The notes under the pieces are model-generated. The model was not told the origin of the DNA, searched no databases, and was given only the letters and a program-made list of their open reading frames with translations. 32,527 nucleotides of DNA from JACMLD01 sp039915085 (lineage in GTDB: Bacteria > Bacteroidota > Bacteroidia > Chitinophagales > Chitinophagaceae), in the NCBI GenBank assembly GCA_039915085.1, contig JBDSOC010000103.1, positions 1 to 32,527 of the forward strand, given 5' to 3'. Each line of letters starts with the position of its first letter. The first letter of the stretch is position 1. This document shows, piece by piece, positions 24,904 through 32,003 of the stretch. Position numbers and translations under genes: made by a program.

Positions 24904-25968
24904 TTACGCTGTAACGGCACCTCCACAACTGCTGCCGGCACCTGCTGTACATCCATAGCAATGCTGGTTTACCACTATTGAACGGTTTGCCAATTGCTGC
25001 AAATTAAATTGGGCAATATGTTTGCTGCCGCAATCCACTTTTAATTCCAACATCTGGTTGAAATCGCAATCATATATAAATCCATCCCATCCAACAGAAA
25101 TTGTATTGCGGCACATCACATTTGCAGCGGCTACCGGGTTAAATGCCGTAATTAATTTCTCCATATATTTTTCGTAATTACCAGAGTGCAATAGATAATC
25201 TAAATAGCGGCTGATGGGTAAATTGGTAATGGCAAATAAATTATTAAACGCAATTCCAAAATCTCTTTGCAGGGAATCTTTAAACTCTTTTTCTAAGGAT
25301 GATTGTAAAGGCGACAAAAAAGCCCCTGCCGGGTTGTAAACAAGATTGAGTGTTAAGCCACTCTCTGCAACACCATATCCCACGGCGTTTAACATTTGCA
25401 ATGCTTTGATGGAATCTTCAAATACACCATTACCCCGCTGCCTGTCTGTTCTGTCTTTTGTATAAAATGGTAAGGAAGAAACTACTTCTATAGTGTGCTG
25501 CTTAAAAAATTCAGGCAGGTCGTAGTACTTTTTGTTGGAACGGATAATGGTAAGGTTGCAACGTACAATAATATTGATAGAAGGGTTTGTCTTTTTTATT
25601 TGTTCTACAAACCAGCGAAAATCCGGGTTCATCTCAGGCGCCCCACCGGTAAGATCAACTATTTTAAATGAAGGGTTTGTTTTCAATACTTCCAAACATT
25701 GGTGCATGGTTTCCCTGGTCATAATTTCTTTCCTGTCGGGTCCGGCATCCACATGGCAATGCCTGCATACCTGGTTGCACATCTTGCCAACATTAATCTG
25801 AAAAGTTTCCATTTGTGTTGGCTTCAACGGATACAAACCAACACCTTCCAGTTTTTGCTGAAAAGGGATTAACCTGAAAGCATCATCATGATTTGCGCCA
25901 TGCTCCAGAATTTCGAGTTGCTCATGGGCATCTGACAATATGCTGTATTGTGATTTTAATGATTTCAT
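24904..25968 (-). CDS. arsS: Arsenosugar biosynthesis radical SAM protein ArsS
   Basis: ArsS is a radical SAM enzyme that joins a methylated arsenical to the 5'-deoxyadenosyl group of SAM, giving the nucleoside precursor of arsenosugars. The product is 354 residues. The [4Fe-4S]-binding cysteines are C64, C68 and C71 in CNQVCRHCHVDAGPDRK (CX3CX2C). DLTGGAPEMNPDFRWFV is the glycine-rich SAM-contact region. CDFNQML and the C-terminal C337, C340 and C348 (CYGCTAGAGSSCGG) belong to the DUF3641-like tail; related proteins can carry selenocysteine there, but here the third position is plain Cys (TGC). The stop is 2 bases before the TIGR04282-type gene. All key residues are present, so the gene looks functional. 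Confidence 0.93.
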   Translation of the reverse strand: MKSLKSQYSILSDAHEQLEILEHGANHDDAFRLIPFQQKLEGVGLYPLKPTQMETFQINVGKMCNQVCRHCHVDAGPDRKEIMTRETMHQCLEVLKTNPSFKIVDLTGGAPEMNPDFRWFVEQIKKTNPSINIIVRCNLTIIRSNKKYYDLPEFFKQHTIEVVSSLPFYTKDRTDRQRGNGVFEDSIKALQMLNAVGYGVAESGLTLNLVYNPAGAFLSPLQSSLEKEFKDSLQRDFGIAFNNLFAITNLPISRYLDYLLHSGNYEKYMEKLITAFNPVAAANVMCRNTISVGWDGFIYDCDFNQMLELKVDCGSKHIAQFNLQQLANRSIVVNQHCYGCTAGAGSSCGGAVTA

Positions 25969-26132
25969 TCGATTATTACAATAAGGGAAACTTAAATTGG
26001 CAGTTAATAATTATATGCTTCGTTTTTTTTATTGATAAGTTTGGGTAAATGCTGAATAGAAAAATAACTGTACAAGAGTGCGACGCCAATGAAGCTAAAT
26101 AGCCGTACTAAAGTTGGGTACAATAAAACTAT

Positions 26133-26468
26133 TTACATCGCAATCTCTTTTACCTTATTCATCATTTGTACGCCATGCACCAATGCAGCTCCACCTTTAA
26201 TAGCTGCCGCCACATGCACGGCTTCCATCATCTGACTTTCGCTCCATCCTTTTTCAAACGCATCGCTGCTATAGGCATCAATACAGTAAGGGCATTGCAC
26301 GGCATGGGCCACGGCAAGGGCAATTAAAGACTTTTCCTTAGCGGTAAGAGAACTATCTTTAAAGACCTCTCCATACCAGCCAAAAAATTTATCGGCCAAT
26401 TCTTTTTGGTATTTACCAACATCGCCAAACTTATTAAGGTCTTCGGCATTGTAATAGTGATTTGACAT
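26133..26468 (-). CDS. AhpD/carboxymuconolactone decarboxylase-like protein, arsenosugar-associated
   Basis: This is a small alpha-helical protein of 111 residues with the AhpD-like active site H55-x3-C59-P-Y-C62 (AHAVQCPYCIDAY) and a second conserved His at 85 (EAVHVAAAIKGGAALVHG). The group is known as the 'arsenosugar biosynthesis-associated peroxidase-like protein' because it sits beside arsS. The CxxC pair suggests thiol-based peroxide or arsenical reduction. It is the first gene of the minus-strand run, 164 bp before arsS. The 138-bp spacer on its other side is shared with the divergent punA-like gene, so control may be shared. The reaction is not established. Confidence 0.88.
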   Translation of the reverse strand: MSNHYYNAEDLNKFGDVGKYQKELADKFFGWYGEVFKDSSLTAKEKSLIALAVAHAVQCPYCIDAYSSDAFEKGWSESQMMEAVHVAAAIKGGAALVHGVQMMNKVKEIAM

Positions 26469-26606
26469 TTTTTAACGGTTTATTTACTGTAAAAACTAAA
26501 TATAACTAATGTGTTTATTAATAATTAATATCTGAGGAACTAACTACTTAATCAAACTCTAATACCTCTAAAATCGCTATTTTCAATTTAAACACTATTT
26601 TACTTT

Positions 26607-27431
26607 ATGAAAGAGATGTTAACCAAAATTGAGGAAACAACCCTTTATCTTACCGGGAATGAATTCTGCAATATTGATACCGCAATTGTTTTAGGAACAG
26701 GCCTTGGATCGTTCCTGAATTATGTGGAAGTTACAAAGTCGATTTCCTATCAGGAAATCCCAAATTTTCCTGAATCAACGGTAGAATTTCACAAAGGCAA
26801 CCTGGTATTGGGTACTATTGGTGGGAAGAAACTGATTATTTTGCAGGGTCGCTTTCACTATTATGAAGGATATAGTATGCAGGAGATTACTTTCCCAATC
26901 AGGGTGCTTGGTGCTTTGGGAGTAAAACGGCTTTTGTTGAGTAATGCGGCTGGCGGTATGAATGCCGGATATAAAAAAGGAGATTTGATTTTGATTGAAG
27001 ATCATGTTAACCAGTTGCCCGATAATCCGCTTCGGGGTCTAAATTCCCCGGAATTTGGCAATCGTTTTGTTGACATGAGCCAGCCTTATGATGCGCGCCT
27101 GAATCAAATTATTTTAGACGCAGGTAAAGAACTTAAGATTGAAATTAAAAAAGGGATTTATGTATCAGTAATGGGGCCCAACCTGGAAACAAAGGCTGAA
27201 TATCGTTTTTTACGCGGAATAGGGGCTGATATGGTTGGCATGAGTACCGTACCGGAAGTGATTGTGGCCAATCACATTGGAATGGCCTGTGCTGCTGTAA
27301 GTGTTATAACCGATGAGTGTGACCCTGATAACCTGCAGCCGGTGAATATTGCCGAAATAATTGAAGTGGCTGGCAAAGCAGATGAAAAGCTGAGCAAGAT
27401 TTTTTTAAAAGTTGTGGCCGAATTTAGTTAA
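26607..27431 (+). CDS. punA: Purine-nucleoside phosphorylase (class I, trimeric type)
   Basis: This enzyme splits purine nucleosides with phosphate into base and ribose 1-phosphate. The product is 274 residues, normal for the trimeric class. Motifs are IVLGTGLGSFL (phosphate loop), GRFHYYEGYSM, LLSNAAGGMN, the base-binding region near MGPNLETKAEYR, and MVGMSTVPEVIVANHIGM. The active site looks complete. It lies divergent from the arsS run, with 138 bp between. Arsenosugar synthesis needs the adenine removed from the arsenic-bearing nucleoside, so this gene may serve that step (inference); a normal purine-salvage role fits equally well. It converges on the DinB gene with 13 bp between. Confidence 0.93.
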   Translation: MKEMLTKIEETTLYLTGNEFCNIDTAIVLGTGLGSFLNYVEVTKSISYQEIPNFPESTVEFHKGNLVLGTIGGKKLIILQGRFHYYEGYSMQEITFPIRVLGALGVKRLLLSNAAGGMNAGYKKGDLILIEDHVNQLPDNPLRGLNSPEFGNRFVDMSQPYDARLNQIILDAGKELKIEIKKGIYVSVMGPNLETKAEYRFLRGIGADMVGMSTVPEVIVANHIGMACAAVSVITDECDPDNLQPVNIAEIIEVAGKADEKLSKIFLKVVAEFS

Positions 27432-27444
27432 GCTCCTATTTCTA

Positions 27445-27966
27445 TTACCAACCTGTATATTCCGGTGGTTTAATGCCGTTCAATCTTAAATACACAATCA
27501 TCTGTGCCCTGTGATGGGTTTGGTGATCGCTGATAAGGTTAATTATCTGGAGTTTGGTTTTGGGTCCTGCAAAAAAAGAAATGGTATCTGCTAAATGTGA
27601 CGCATCAAACGATTTTAATGCAGTAATTGAAAAATCATAGGTTTTGTTTAATACCTGAATAATCTCTTCTTTTTTCTGAACTTGTGTTGCCGGTTTTGTT
27701 ACAGTGCTTTTAGAGTTGGTAATATAGGATGAAGTCAACCAACCCAAATTTGCTGAAATATGCAATAATTGTTCACCAAAGCTCATTTCATCCTGCACAG
27801 GCTTAAAACCATATTTTTCTTCCGGCATCAGGCTAGCCACTTTCAATGTGTATTCTTTTGAATTTTGTAATTTGGTAATGGCTGCATCCAAAAATATTGA
27901 ATCAATTTTTTGAGCAGTAACAATAGTAGTAAAAAGTAAAGAGAGAAGCAAGTAAGTAATACGCAT
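27445..27966 (-). CDS. Exported DinB-family protein
   Basis: This is a 173-residue protein with a clear signal peptide (MRITYLLLSLLFTTIVTAQ, cut near 18-19). A four-helix DinB/YfiT-type bundle follows. The usual metal-binding histidines appear in EQLLHISANLGWL and near the end in SDHQTHHRAQMIVYLRLNGI. Most DinB-family proteins act in thiol or detoxification chemistry in the cytoplasm; exported versions are common in Bacteroidota and their substrates are unknown. There is no close partner on its strand, so it is probably transcribed alone. Confidence 0.85.
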   Translation of the reverse strand: MRITYLLLSLLFTTIVTAQKIDSIFLDAAITKLQNSKEYTLKVASLMPEEKYGFKPVQDEMSFGEQLLHISANLGWLTSSYITNSKSTVTKPATQVQKKEEIIQVLNKTYDFSITALKSFDASHLADTISFFAGPKTKLQIINLISDHQTHHRAQMIVYLRLNGIKPPEYTGW

Positions 27967-28068
27967 AATGTTGAATTAGAATGGAAAGTTAAAAAATTAA
28001 CGGCCAATTTAATTGAGTGAACTGGGTGTTTTCTGCCAAATAGAATAATAAATAACATATTTACTGTT

Positions 28069-28331
28069 ATGGAAAATGCATTGGTAGGTCTTGACTTATT
28101 TGAAAGCATTCGTAATTTCCTGGGCCGGAAGTAAAGGGCTTTTTGCAGAAGGCATTGCTGAACACCTGATTAGAAGCTGGATTTGATGAAAACAACTATG
28201 AATTAAATAAATGCCTGCCAATAGTTCAGTTTAATCCGCAATTTTTGCAGCATTTCTTTAAACGAAATTCGAAAGAGAATTTAAAGTATGGGCAGAGGTT
28301 TAATATTCAGGCAAAGCTGTCTTGGCCATAA
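28069..28331 (+). pseudogene. Frameshifted gene relic of unknown family
   Basis: The first frame begins with ATG at 28069 and reads MENALVGLDLFESIRNFLGR before TAA at 28132-28134. Two other frames then carry protein-like sequence. GLFAEGIAEHLI comes first, and after a shift EAGFDENNYELNKCLPIVQF, then NPQFLQHFFKRNSKENLKYG and QRFNIQAKLSWP with TAA at 28329-28331. The pieces join into a plausible single protein of about 87 residues broken by two frameshifts. I do not recognise the family. The rest of the 490-bp gap between the DinB and lactonase genes shows only a hairpin (28392-28424). Confidence 0.5.
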
Positions 28332-28391
28332 TTCCCATTGTATTGAATTTAAACAAATTGTCCAGGCAATCAACTGTCCGTAAAGCAAATA

Positions 28392-28424
28392 TCACAAGGC
28401 CATTTCATATGAACAGCCTTGTGA
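28392..28424 (-). terminator. Probable terminator hairpin of the lactonase-like gene
   Basis: A perfect 9-bp stem, tcacaaggc (28392-28400) with gccttgtga (28416-28424), encloses a loop that holds the palindrome ttcatatgaa. On the minus strand it lies 33 bp after the lactonase stop and is followed by the weak T-rich tatttgcttt. It may be only an RNA 3' stabiliser. Confidence 0.5.
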
Positions 28425-28456
28425 CAAGATGCTTAAAATTTTGCTGGATAATTTTA

Positions 28457-29698
28457 TTAGTAAGTGGTCAAACCCGTAACAGATGCTGGTAATCCGCCAA
28501 CTGAACCCATGGATGACAAACCACCAAAAAACGTACGGTGATATTCGCCTATTGTCTTTGCTTTTCCATTTAATACAAATACATCATAATTATTTTTTGC
28601 CACCACAATATCAACTGGCCCGTCATTAGTAGAAGCAGCCACCTGGCGTACTAAGTACAGGCTTCCATTAGGCGCAACATAATAGGATGACACAGAATTA
28701 CTGGCAGTATTGGTGAGAAACGCAAACCGACCGAACTTGGTTACCGCTACCCAACACGGAGCTGCCTCATGATTGGGTATGGCTCCGTTAATGTCATGTG
28801 GTTTACCATTGGCACCGATAACATATGAAGTCGCAGAACCGGCCCCGGCAGCGCCTCCGGCAGCATTGGATACCACCATAAAATTATCTCTTGCAAACTC
28901 AAAGCCAAACGGAGTGGCACCTGTCGAAGCAGTGACAACAGCCGGCCAAACAGCCCCATTGTTTTTTAGCTTGAAAGAAACTAAATTATTCGTTGCTTTT
29001 TCTGTTACAATCAGCCAGTTTCCATTGGGAGTGAACGAAATTTGCGGAGCATTTACGCCCACACCACTCAAAGATTGGGTTGATCCATCAATATGACTTA
29101 GTCTTCCATCTTCATCAACTTTGAAACCATGAATATTGTCAGATCCGGTATTCAGGACGTATAAAAGATTGTCATGGACACTCAGGCTAACCGGCGTCTT
29201 GCCCCGGCAACTTTCTGTATGCACCAGTTTAAGGCTTCCATCGTCATGTACCCGGAAGGAAGAAACCGAATTACTCCCTGCATTAACTGCGAATAACCAT
29301 TCATGTTCATCATCCAAAATCAATGCCCCCTGTGAGCCAAGGCCTGCGCCTGTTCCTGATCCCCCGGAAGCAGTACTGCCATTATGATGAAGTGTTCCAT
29401 CTGAATTTATCTTATAAATCAGAATTTCATTTGTCCCCGCATTATTGGTTTCCGTATACAAAAAGTGTCCGCCGCGACCGTCTCTTTCGTCTGCGTCTGA
29501 TGAATTTCGTGCGCCCGCGCTTAGCGAGCCCACTATTGACTCATCCGGGTTTGCTCCGTTTTCTCCTATCATTTCATTGGTTGCTACCTTTTGCTGTTCT
29601 GTTTTCGTAATATTTTTGTCGGTATTCTTCGTACAGGAAATAACAGAAAAAATAACAAGCATCGCAATTAACAGCGGCGAAAAATTAACCTTTTTCAT
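28457..29698 (-). CDS. Lipoprotein beta-propeller (6-phosphogluconolactonase-like / YVTN family)
   Basis: This is a protein of 413 residues. The N-terminus is a lipoprotein signal ending in VISC with the lipidated Cys at 22, so it is tethered to a membrane outside the cytoplasm. A Ser/Gly/Asp-rich linker follows. From about residue 75 there are seven or so repeats of the pattern 'L-Y-x-x-N-x-G-S-x-S-V-S-S-F-x-V-x-x-D-G-x-L', for example VNAGSNSVSSFRVHDDGSLK and LNTGSDNIHGFKVDEDGRLS. This is the lactonase beta-propeller fold. The family includes 6-phosphogluconolactonases, but exported lipoprotein members usually have unknown, probably binding, roles. A promoter-like site and a palindrome lie upstream. 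Confidence 0.87.
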   Translation of the reverse strand: MKKVNFSPLLIAMLVIFSVISCTKNTDKNITKTEQQKVATNEMIGENGANPDESIVGSLSAGARNSSDADERDGRGGHFLYTETNNAGTNEILIYKINSDGTLHHNGSTASGGSGTGAGLGSQGALILDDEHEWLFAVNAGSNSVSSFRVHDDGSLKLVHTESCRGKTPVSLSVHDNLLYVLNTGSDNIHGFKVDEDGRLSHIDGSTQSLSGVGVNAPQISFTPNGNWLIVTEKATNNLVSFKLKNNGAVWPAVVTASTGATPFGFEFARDNFMVVSNAAGGAAGAGSATSYVIGANGKPHDINGAIPNHEAAPCWVAVTKFGRFAFLTNTASNSVSSYYVAPNGSLYLVRQVAASTNDGPVDIVVAKNNYDVFVLNGKAKTIGEYHRTFFGGLSSMGSVGGLPASVTGLTTY

Positions 29699-29718
29699 TT
29701 GTTTGAAGTTTGAGTTTT

Positions 29719-29752
29719 AAAAAATATCTTCCACATGTTGCATTTTGCAACA
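29719..29752 (-). promoter_or_regulatory. Promoter candidate overlapped by the palindrome tgttgca-ttt-tgcaaca
   Basis: On the minus strand, TTG (29750-29748) and TATTTTTT (29726-29719) are 21 bases apart and 20 bases before the lactonase ATG, fitting the Bacteroidota TTG/TAnnTTTG pattern apart from the last base. A perfect inverted repeat with 7-bp arms and a 3-base centre (29736-29752) covers the TTG, a good place for a repressor or activator. Confidence 0.4.
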
Positions 29753-29779
29753 GGTAATCTTTTTTAGTATAAAAAATAT

Positions 29780-31072
29780 TTACCGGATAACAGGAATTGT
29801 CATTCCCAGATGAATGCCTGTACTTAAGACAGATAAAGAACCTACACCAATTCCCCGTATTGGAATCTGCAAATAGGGTTCAATGCGGAGTCTTACCAAT
29901 TTTCCAATTTTTCGCTGGTATCCACCACTTAAATGAACAGCAGCAGCAAAGAAGTTCAAATTATTATTATAGTCGCCGGTTACATCCTGTTGTGTTCCAC
30001 TAATTATAGCCCTGTATTTATTGTACTCGTTTGTAACAATGTAAGTAGAGATGCCTGTTGTAGCAAAGAAGCGCGTGTAATTATTACCCGCAAAATCATA
30101 TTTTAGTTTAAACGGAATTTCAAATATGGCACAGCTACCTTCCAGGCTGAGTACCTGCATACCTGCAGGCATACCCGAACCAGCTTTTGACATATCAAAA
30201 TATTTCCCATCACTGAAATAATATTTCTTTTCGAACAGCAAGCCTGATTCAATGGATAATTTACCATTCAGCTGATAGCCTGCCACCAGTCCTATATCGT
30301 ACCCACTTTTATTTAAGCCCTGATTTTTTACCTGGTTAAAAGAAGGACCTGTTACAAATCCGAAATAGATTCCCCGCTGCTGCTTCGTTAAAATGACTTG
30401 TTTGTCACCGGGAATATTTTTCCTGTTTATCAATTGTGCAGTTTTTGAAAAATCAGACGATAACGCTTCAGGCGTAATGTCGCTTGCCGAATCTGGCTGG
30501 TTAACTATTGTATTTTCATCCGATAAATTTCCTTTGCTTTGTCCCTCCTGTAACGATTTCTCGTCTGCAAAAGCGCCTGTAGTCTTTGTTGATTTCTCCG
30601 ACACGCTGTGTGTAAATAACGGACGGTCATTATTACTTTTGCTTCTTAAACCGCCAGAACTGCGATCATTTACAATGTTGTAATATCCAGGTATATTGGT
30701 GGCAGGATTAGCCTGTAATATTTTCTGCCCTGCTTTCTTTTGATAGATGGCTGAAATACCCGTTGCCGGAACATTCATTATCTTCTCATTGCCTGTTAGT
30801 TTCTCATTCTTCTTACCTGGATATTGACCCGATGATAACAGATTCAAACCATCTTTTGTAGCAAGCGCAGAGAAAATAAACACTATAATTAATAGTATCA
30901 ATAAAGCATTATTTCCCCTTATACCATTATTCTTTTTTACAACGGCTTTACCAGGTGTAGCATTTTTTAGCAGTGGAGCAATCTCTTCCCAGTTATCAGC
31001 AGCTTTTCTTAAAGGATAATCTTTGGCTGCTTTCTGGAATAATTCATCCATATTATCACCTATATCCTGCAT
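29780..31072 (-). CDS. Anti-sigma-like membrane protein with C-terminal outer-membrane-barrel-type domain
   Basis: This is a 430-residue protein in three parts. Residues 1-50 are a charged cytoplasmic-type head (MDELFQKAAKDYPLRKAADN, then WEEI). Residues about 55-71 form one membrane span (ALLILLIIVFIFSALAT). A polar linker of about 160 residues follows, and from about 238 there is a beta-strand-rich region (YFGFVTGPSFNQVK ... GLVAGYQLNGKLSIESGLLF ... LRIEPYLQIPIRGIG) like the PF13568-type outer-membrane beta-barrel domain. The gene overlaps the end of the sigma factor gene by 17 bases; the next in-frame ATG (31051) would remove the overlap. Coupling to an ECF sigma gene and the head-plus-span layout suggest it restrains the sigma factor (inference). 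Confidence 0.72.
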   Translation of the reverse strand: MQDIGDNMDELFQKAAKDYPLRKAADNWEEIAPLLKNATPGKAVVKKNNGIRGNNALLILLIIVFIFSALATKDGLNLLSSGQYPGKKNEKLTGNEKIMNVPATGISAIYQKKAGQKILQANPATNIPGYYNIVNDRSSGGLRSKSNNDRPLFTHSVSEKSTKTTGAFADEKSLQEGQSKGNLSDENTIVNQPDSASDITPEALSSDFSKTAQLINRKNIPGDKQVILTKQQRGIYFGFVTGPSFNQVKNQGLNKSGYDIGLVAGYQLNGKLSIESGLLFEKKYYFSDGKYFDMSKAGSGMPAGMQVLSLEGSCAIFEIPFKLKYDFAGNNYTRFFATTGISTYIVTNEYNKYRAIISGTQQDVTGDYNNNLNFFAAAVHLSGGYQRKIGKLVRLRIEPYLQIPIRGIGVGSLSVLSTGIHLGMTIPVIR

Positions 31073-31631
31073 AACTGTTTTCCTCCATTTTTTTTATGCT
31101 GTTTTGTAATAGCAACCGTGCTCTTGACAAATTCGATTTCGAAGTTCCTACAGGCACTTTTAATATATCAGCTATTTCACTGTGCGTATAACCATCAATA
31201 ACATACAGGTTAAAAACAATTCTGTAGGGGGTAGGTAAGCTTTTGATGAGAACAATTAAATCTTTATATAATAAAAGCTGGTCAGCACCCTGGTTGTTGT
31301 CTTTTATCTCCCAAACGTTTTCGGGGATGCCGCCAATTTCAATAAGTATATCGTCCTTTCGTAGCTCATCAATTGCAGTATTCACCAATATCTTTTTTAA
31401 CCATCCCATCAGTATAGCTTCATTATCCCCTTCTTCGCCAAGCCTGAATTGTTCAAAATTCCGGAACAACTTTACAAACCCGTCGTTCGTTACATTTATT
31501 GCCCTTTCAAATCTGTATATATAGCGGAAGACTATCTTAAGTGCATAGGAACGGTAACGCTCATAAATTATCCTTTGATATTTATGGTTCTTTTCAATGC
31601 AACCTTTAATGATATAGGTAATATTTTCCAA
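31056..31631 (-). CDS. ECF-type RNA polymerase sigma factor
   Basis: This is a sigma-70 family extracytoplasmic-function factor of 191 residues. Region 2 spans about 15-85, with YERYRSYALKIVFRYIYRFE, NDGFVKLFRNFEQF and WLKKILVNTAIDELRK. Region 4 spans about 125-180, with LPTPYRIVFNLYVIDGYTHS, then EIADILKVPVGTSKSNLSRA, the helix-turn-helix that reads the -35 element. Regions 1 and 3 are absent, as expected. The downstream overlapping gene probably encodes its membrane partner. Start: ATG at 31631. It is likely self-regulated, but no promoter matching a known ECF consensus was picked out in the 40 bp upstream. Confidence 0.92.
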   Translation of the reverse strand: MENITYIIKGCIEKNHKYQRIIYERYRSYALKIVFRYIYRFERAINVTNDGFVKLFRNFEQFRLGEEGDNEAILMGWLKKILVNTAIDELRKDDILIEIGGIPENVWEIKDNNQGADQLLLYKDLIVLIKSLPTPYRIVFNLYVIDGYTHSEIADILKVPVGTSKSNLSRARLLLQNSIKKMEENSYAGYR

Positions 31632-31670
31632 TACCCAGTCAAAGTTTTAATAAGGACAATAAAAATTATC

Positions 31671-32003
31671 TTACTCCTGCAATGCTAATAGGGAACTATA
31701 CTGATGGCGAAAAAAGTACGCCTGTTTATACTTTGTACAATCAATACCAGGCATAACATTTATGCGCTGGAATCCAACTTTTGATTCAATTTTACTTAAA
31801 TCAATGAAACTTACATCCTGTATGTTGTTTGTAAGGTAACCAGTTTGTTAATTCCTGAATACATTATTCCTATTTTCTAAAACCAGTAAAAACGTTTTGC
31901 CCTGGAATATCACCCTTACTTTTCCGCCTACCAATTCATGGGAGCGCTCGAGTAAGATAGTACCAATCAATTTATAAGCACCCATATCTTGAATAGCAGA
32001 CAT
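31671..32003 (-). pseudogene. Small gene split by an in-frame TAA, unknown family
   Basis: From ATG 32003, preceded by an in-frame TAA two codons upstream, 51 codons are open: MSAIQDMGAYKLIGTILLER, then SHELVGGKVRVIFQGKTFLL. TAA occurs at 31850-31848. The same frame then stays open for another 58 codons (QTGYLTNNIQDVSFIDLSKI, ESKVGFQRINVMPGIDCTKY) to TAA 31673-31671. Both halves look like real protein, so this is best read as a gene of about 110 codons with one nonsense mutation. The first half alone could also be a genuine 51-residue protein. No family was recognised. Confidence 0.5.

Noticed and set aside
24902..24961. Longer TIGR04282-type gene starting inside arsS
   Set aside because: Would overlap the conserved arsS Cys tail. 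The ATG at 24901 starts exactly at the conserved first strand.
24904..25968. Selenocysteine in ArsS
   Set aside because: The C-terminal site has an ordinary Cys codon and there is no in-frame TGA before the TAA stop.
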